From NCBI GenBank assembly GCA_022425565.1, contig JAKMFG010000046.1, forward strand, positions 1 to 15,676: 15,676 nucleotides of DNA, read 5' to 3'. Below the pieces are notes generated by a model. That model made no database searches. It was not told the origin of the DNA and was given only the letters and a program-made list of their open reading frames with translations. This document shows, one piece after another, positions 14,034 to 15,676 of the stretch. Source of the DNA: Alphaproteobacteria bacterium (GTDB lineage Bacteria > Pseudomonadota > Alphaproteobacteria > Puniceispirillales > Puniceispirillaceae). The number at the start of each line of letters is the position of its first letter. The first letter of the stretch is position 1. The position numbers were made by a program, and so were the translations under genes.

Positions 14034-15676
14034 ATGAAAACGCATGCACGTGTTGTTGTCATCGGAGGTGGGGTTGTCGGCGTCAGCGCGCTTTACCATC
14101 TCGCGAAAAAGGGTTGGTCGGACGTCGTTCTGGTCGAGCGCAAGGAGCTGACATCGGGTTCGACCTGGCACGCAGCAGGCCTGCTGCCGCTGTTCAACAT
14201 GTCCTACTCGGTTGGCCAGATCCACAAATATTCGGTGAAGTTCTATCAGGAGCTTCAGGAGGAGACCGGCATGAATGTCGGCTTCCGCAACGTCTCCAAC
14301 ATCCGCCTTGCCCAGACCGAGGAGCGGATGGATGAATACCGGCAATATGCGGGCGTCGCGAGCACCATTGGCGTTGATGTCGATTTTCTTACACCCGACG
14401 AGGTGAAGGACATCTGGCCGCTCTGCAACACCGAAGGGCTGGTTGGCGCCATCCGCCATCCGGGTGACGGCTATATCCAACCCGCCGACCTGACCCAGGC
14501 GCTGGCGCGCGGCGCGCGTGATCGCGGTGCCGAGATTTACCGTAACACAACGGTGACCGCCATCTCCCGTACAGAGGCGGGCGAATGGAAAATCACCACC
14601 GACAAGGGCGAGATCACTTGCGAGCATGTGGTCAGCGCAACCGGCAATTTCGCGCGCCAGACAGGCCGCATGGTCGGACTGAACATTCCGGTCATCCCGG
14701 TCGAGCATCAATACATCGTCACCGAGCCGCATGAGGACATCAAGGCACGGCAGGCAGCAGGGCTTCCGGAAATGGGCGTCCTTCGCGATTCTGACGGTCG
14801 CTGGTACATGCGGGAAGAGGCAGGTGGCCTGATCCTCGGCCCGTATGAGGCTGGTGCCCCGGCCTGTTACGTCGACGGCCCGAGCGACGATTCCGAATAT
14901 GAGCTGTTCCAGGAAGACCTCGAGCGTCTGGAGCCGCATATCGAATCCGCCATGCACCGTGTGCCTGCATTTGGCGAATCCGGCGTGAAGAAGGTCTATA
15001 ACGGCGCCATCGCCTATAGCCCGGACGGAAACCCGATCATCGGGCCGGCCTGGGACCTGCCGAATTTCTGGCTGAGTGAAGGTCACAGCTTCGGCATTAC
15101 CGCCGCAGGCGGTGCCGGCTGGCAGCTTGCCGAGTGGATTGTTGAGGGTGAGCCGACCATCGATATGCTTGGAGTTGATCCGCGGCGCTATGGCAGCTAC
15201 GCGACCGAGTCCTACCTCAAGGCGAAGAACGAGGAAGCCTACGAGAACGTTTTCGTCATCCACTATCCAGATGAAGAGCGTGGGGCCGCGCGTCCGCTTC
15301 GTACATCGCCCTGCTATGACAGGCTGAAGGATCTTGGCGCCGTCTTTGGACAGAAGTTCGGATGGGAACGCGCCAACTGGTTCGCGCCGGAAGGCACGCC
15401 GCAGGAGGATCACTGGTCCTTCCGCCGTTCCAACTGGTTTGAGCATGTCGGCAACGAAGTGCGCCACACGGCTGCGCATGCCGGCCTTCTCGACATGACA
15501 GCATTTGCCAAATGCCGGATTTCCGGCCCTGGCGCCGAGGCGTTCATGGACAAGCTGGTCGCGAACAAGCTGCCGAAAGGCATTGGACGCGTATCGCTCT
15601 CACATGCGCTGACCGAGCGTGGCGGCGTGCATTCCGAATACACCATCCAGCGTGAATCCGCCGACAGCTTCTATAT
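14034..15676 (+). CDS. Dimethylglycine/sarcosine dehydrogenase-like FAD enzyme, 3' end outside window
   Basis: The first 547 residues of a protein of probably about 800 are present; the frame is still open at the window end. It opens with a FAD-binding motif, VVVIGGGVVGVSALYHL (residues 7-23). STWHAAGL (43-50) follows, where His46 matches the residue that covalently holds FAD in dimethylglycine and sarcosine dehydrogenases. The DAO domain runs to about 370 (IAYSPDGNPIIGP near 325-340), then a linker domain, and a GcvT-like tetrahydrofolate domain begins near 475. Such enzymes demethylate dimethylglycine or sarcosine and pass the one-carbon unit to tetrahydrofolate. The exact substrate cannot be told: this family has many paralogues. 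GGAGG (14021-14025) lies eight bases before the ATG. No other betaine-catabolism gene is in view. Confidence 0.88.
   Translation, partial: MKTHARVVVIGGGVVGVSALYHLAKKGWSDVVLVERKELTSGSTWHAAGLLPLFNMSYSVGQIHKYSVKFYQELQEETGMNVGFRNVSNIRLAQTEERMDEYRQYAGVASTIGVDVDFLTPDEVKDIWPLCNTEGLVGAIRHPGDGYIQPADLTQALARGARDRGAEIYRNTTVTAISRTEAGEWKITTDKGEITCEHVVSATGNFARQTGRMVGLNIPVIPVEHQYIVTEPHEDIKARQAAGLPEMGVLRDSDGRWYMREEAGGLILGPYEAGAPACYVDGPSDDSEYELFQEDLERLEPHIESAMHRVPAFGESGVKKVYNGAIAYSPDGNPIIGPAWDLPNFWLSEGHSFGITAAGGAGWQLAEWIVEGEPTIDMLGVDPRRYGSYATESYLKAKNEEAYENVFVIHYPDEERGAARPLRTSPCYDRLKDLGAVFGQKFGWERANWFAPEGTPQEDHWSFRRSNWFEHVGNEVRHTAAHAGLLDMTAFAKCRISGPGAEAFMDKLVANKLPKGIGRVSLSHALTERGGVHSEYTIQRESADSFY

Noticed and set aside
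13902..15479. Minus-strand open frame of 525 codons opposite the dehydrogenase gene
   Set aside because: It is fully antisense to a clear dimethylglycine/sarcosine dehydrogenase-like gene, has no recognisable domain, and is expected from codon bias in G+C-rich DNA.

Overview
The window reads as a chromosomal core-gene segment of an alphaproteobacterium with roughly 60% G+C. The class call rests on gene content and order: a SUV3-type helicase followed by an S4-domain protein, seven-iron ferredoxin and CarD; the run xseB-ispA-dxs-tlyA; a PraR-like XRE regulator; and pdxH close to fabI and aroC. I cannot place it below class. The sarcosine/dimethylglycine dehydrogenase-type gene would suit a marine or plant/soil heterotroph that degrades methylated amines, but that is inference. 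There is no mobile element, CRISPR array, tRNA or rRNA.

Layout. Positions 1-4658 (plus strand) hold the 3' part of a SUV3-like RNA/DNA helicase, an overlapping S4/Hsp15-like gene (hslR), a TerB-like protein, a broken fdxA and carD with its own promoter and a long leader, closed by a strong intrinsic terminator. Positions 4815-6334 carry a proline iminopeptidase and a PraR-type XRE regulator. Positions 6440-10368 are the compact set xseB-ispA-dxs-tlyA: exonuclease VII small subunit, farnesyl diphosphate synthase, the first enzyme of the MEP isoprenoid pathway, and an rRNA 2'-O-methyltransferase. dxs seems to have an additional promoter inside the end of ispA. On the minus strand, 12985-10365 holds a secreted glycine-zipper protein, then fabI and aroC. 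Divergent from these on the plus strand are pdxH and a dimethylglycine/sarcosine dehydrogenase-like gene cut by the window end.

The most notable observation is that fdxA, otherwise a textbook 112-codon seven-iron ferredoxin with all nine expected cysteines, has an in-frame amber codon at codon 28, where the family normally has Glu in a Tyr-Glu-Gly context as I remember it. Everything after the stop is intact and still looks selected. At least six other genes in the window end in TAG, so simple genome-wide amber reassignment is unlikely. A recent nonsense mutation, a one-base sequence error or partial readthrough remain.

Other points are a three-copy 18-bp tandem repeat encoding a possible 15-residue upstream peptide in front of xseB, a single CTAG that supplies the stop codons of two convergent genes (tlyA and aroC), a possible leaderless promoter for the iminopeptidase, and candidate operator sites before the XRE regulator and the dehydrogenase. 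I found no convincing novel multi-gene system; most of the window is ordinary housekeeping sequence.
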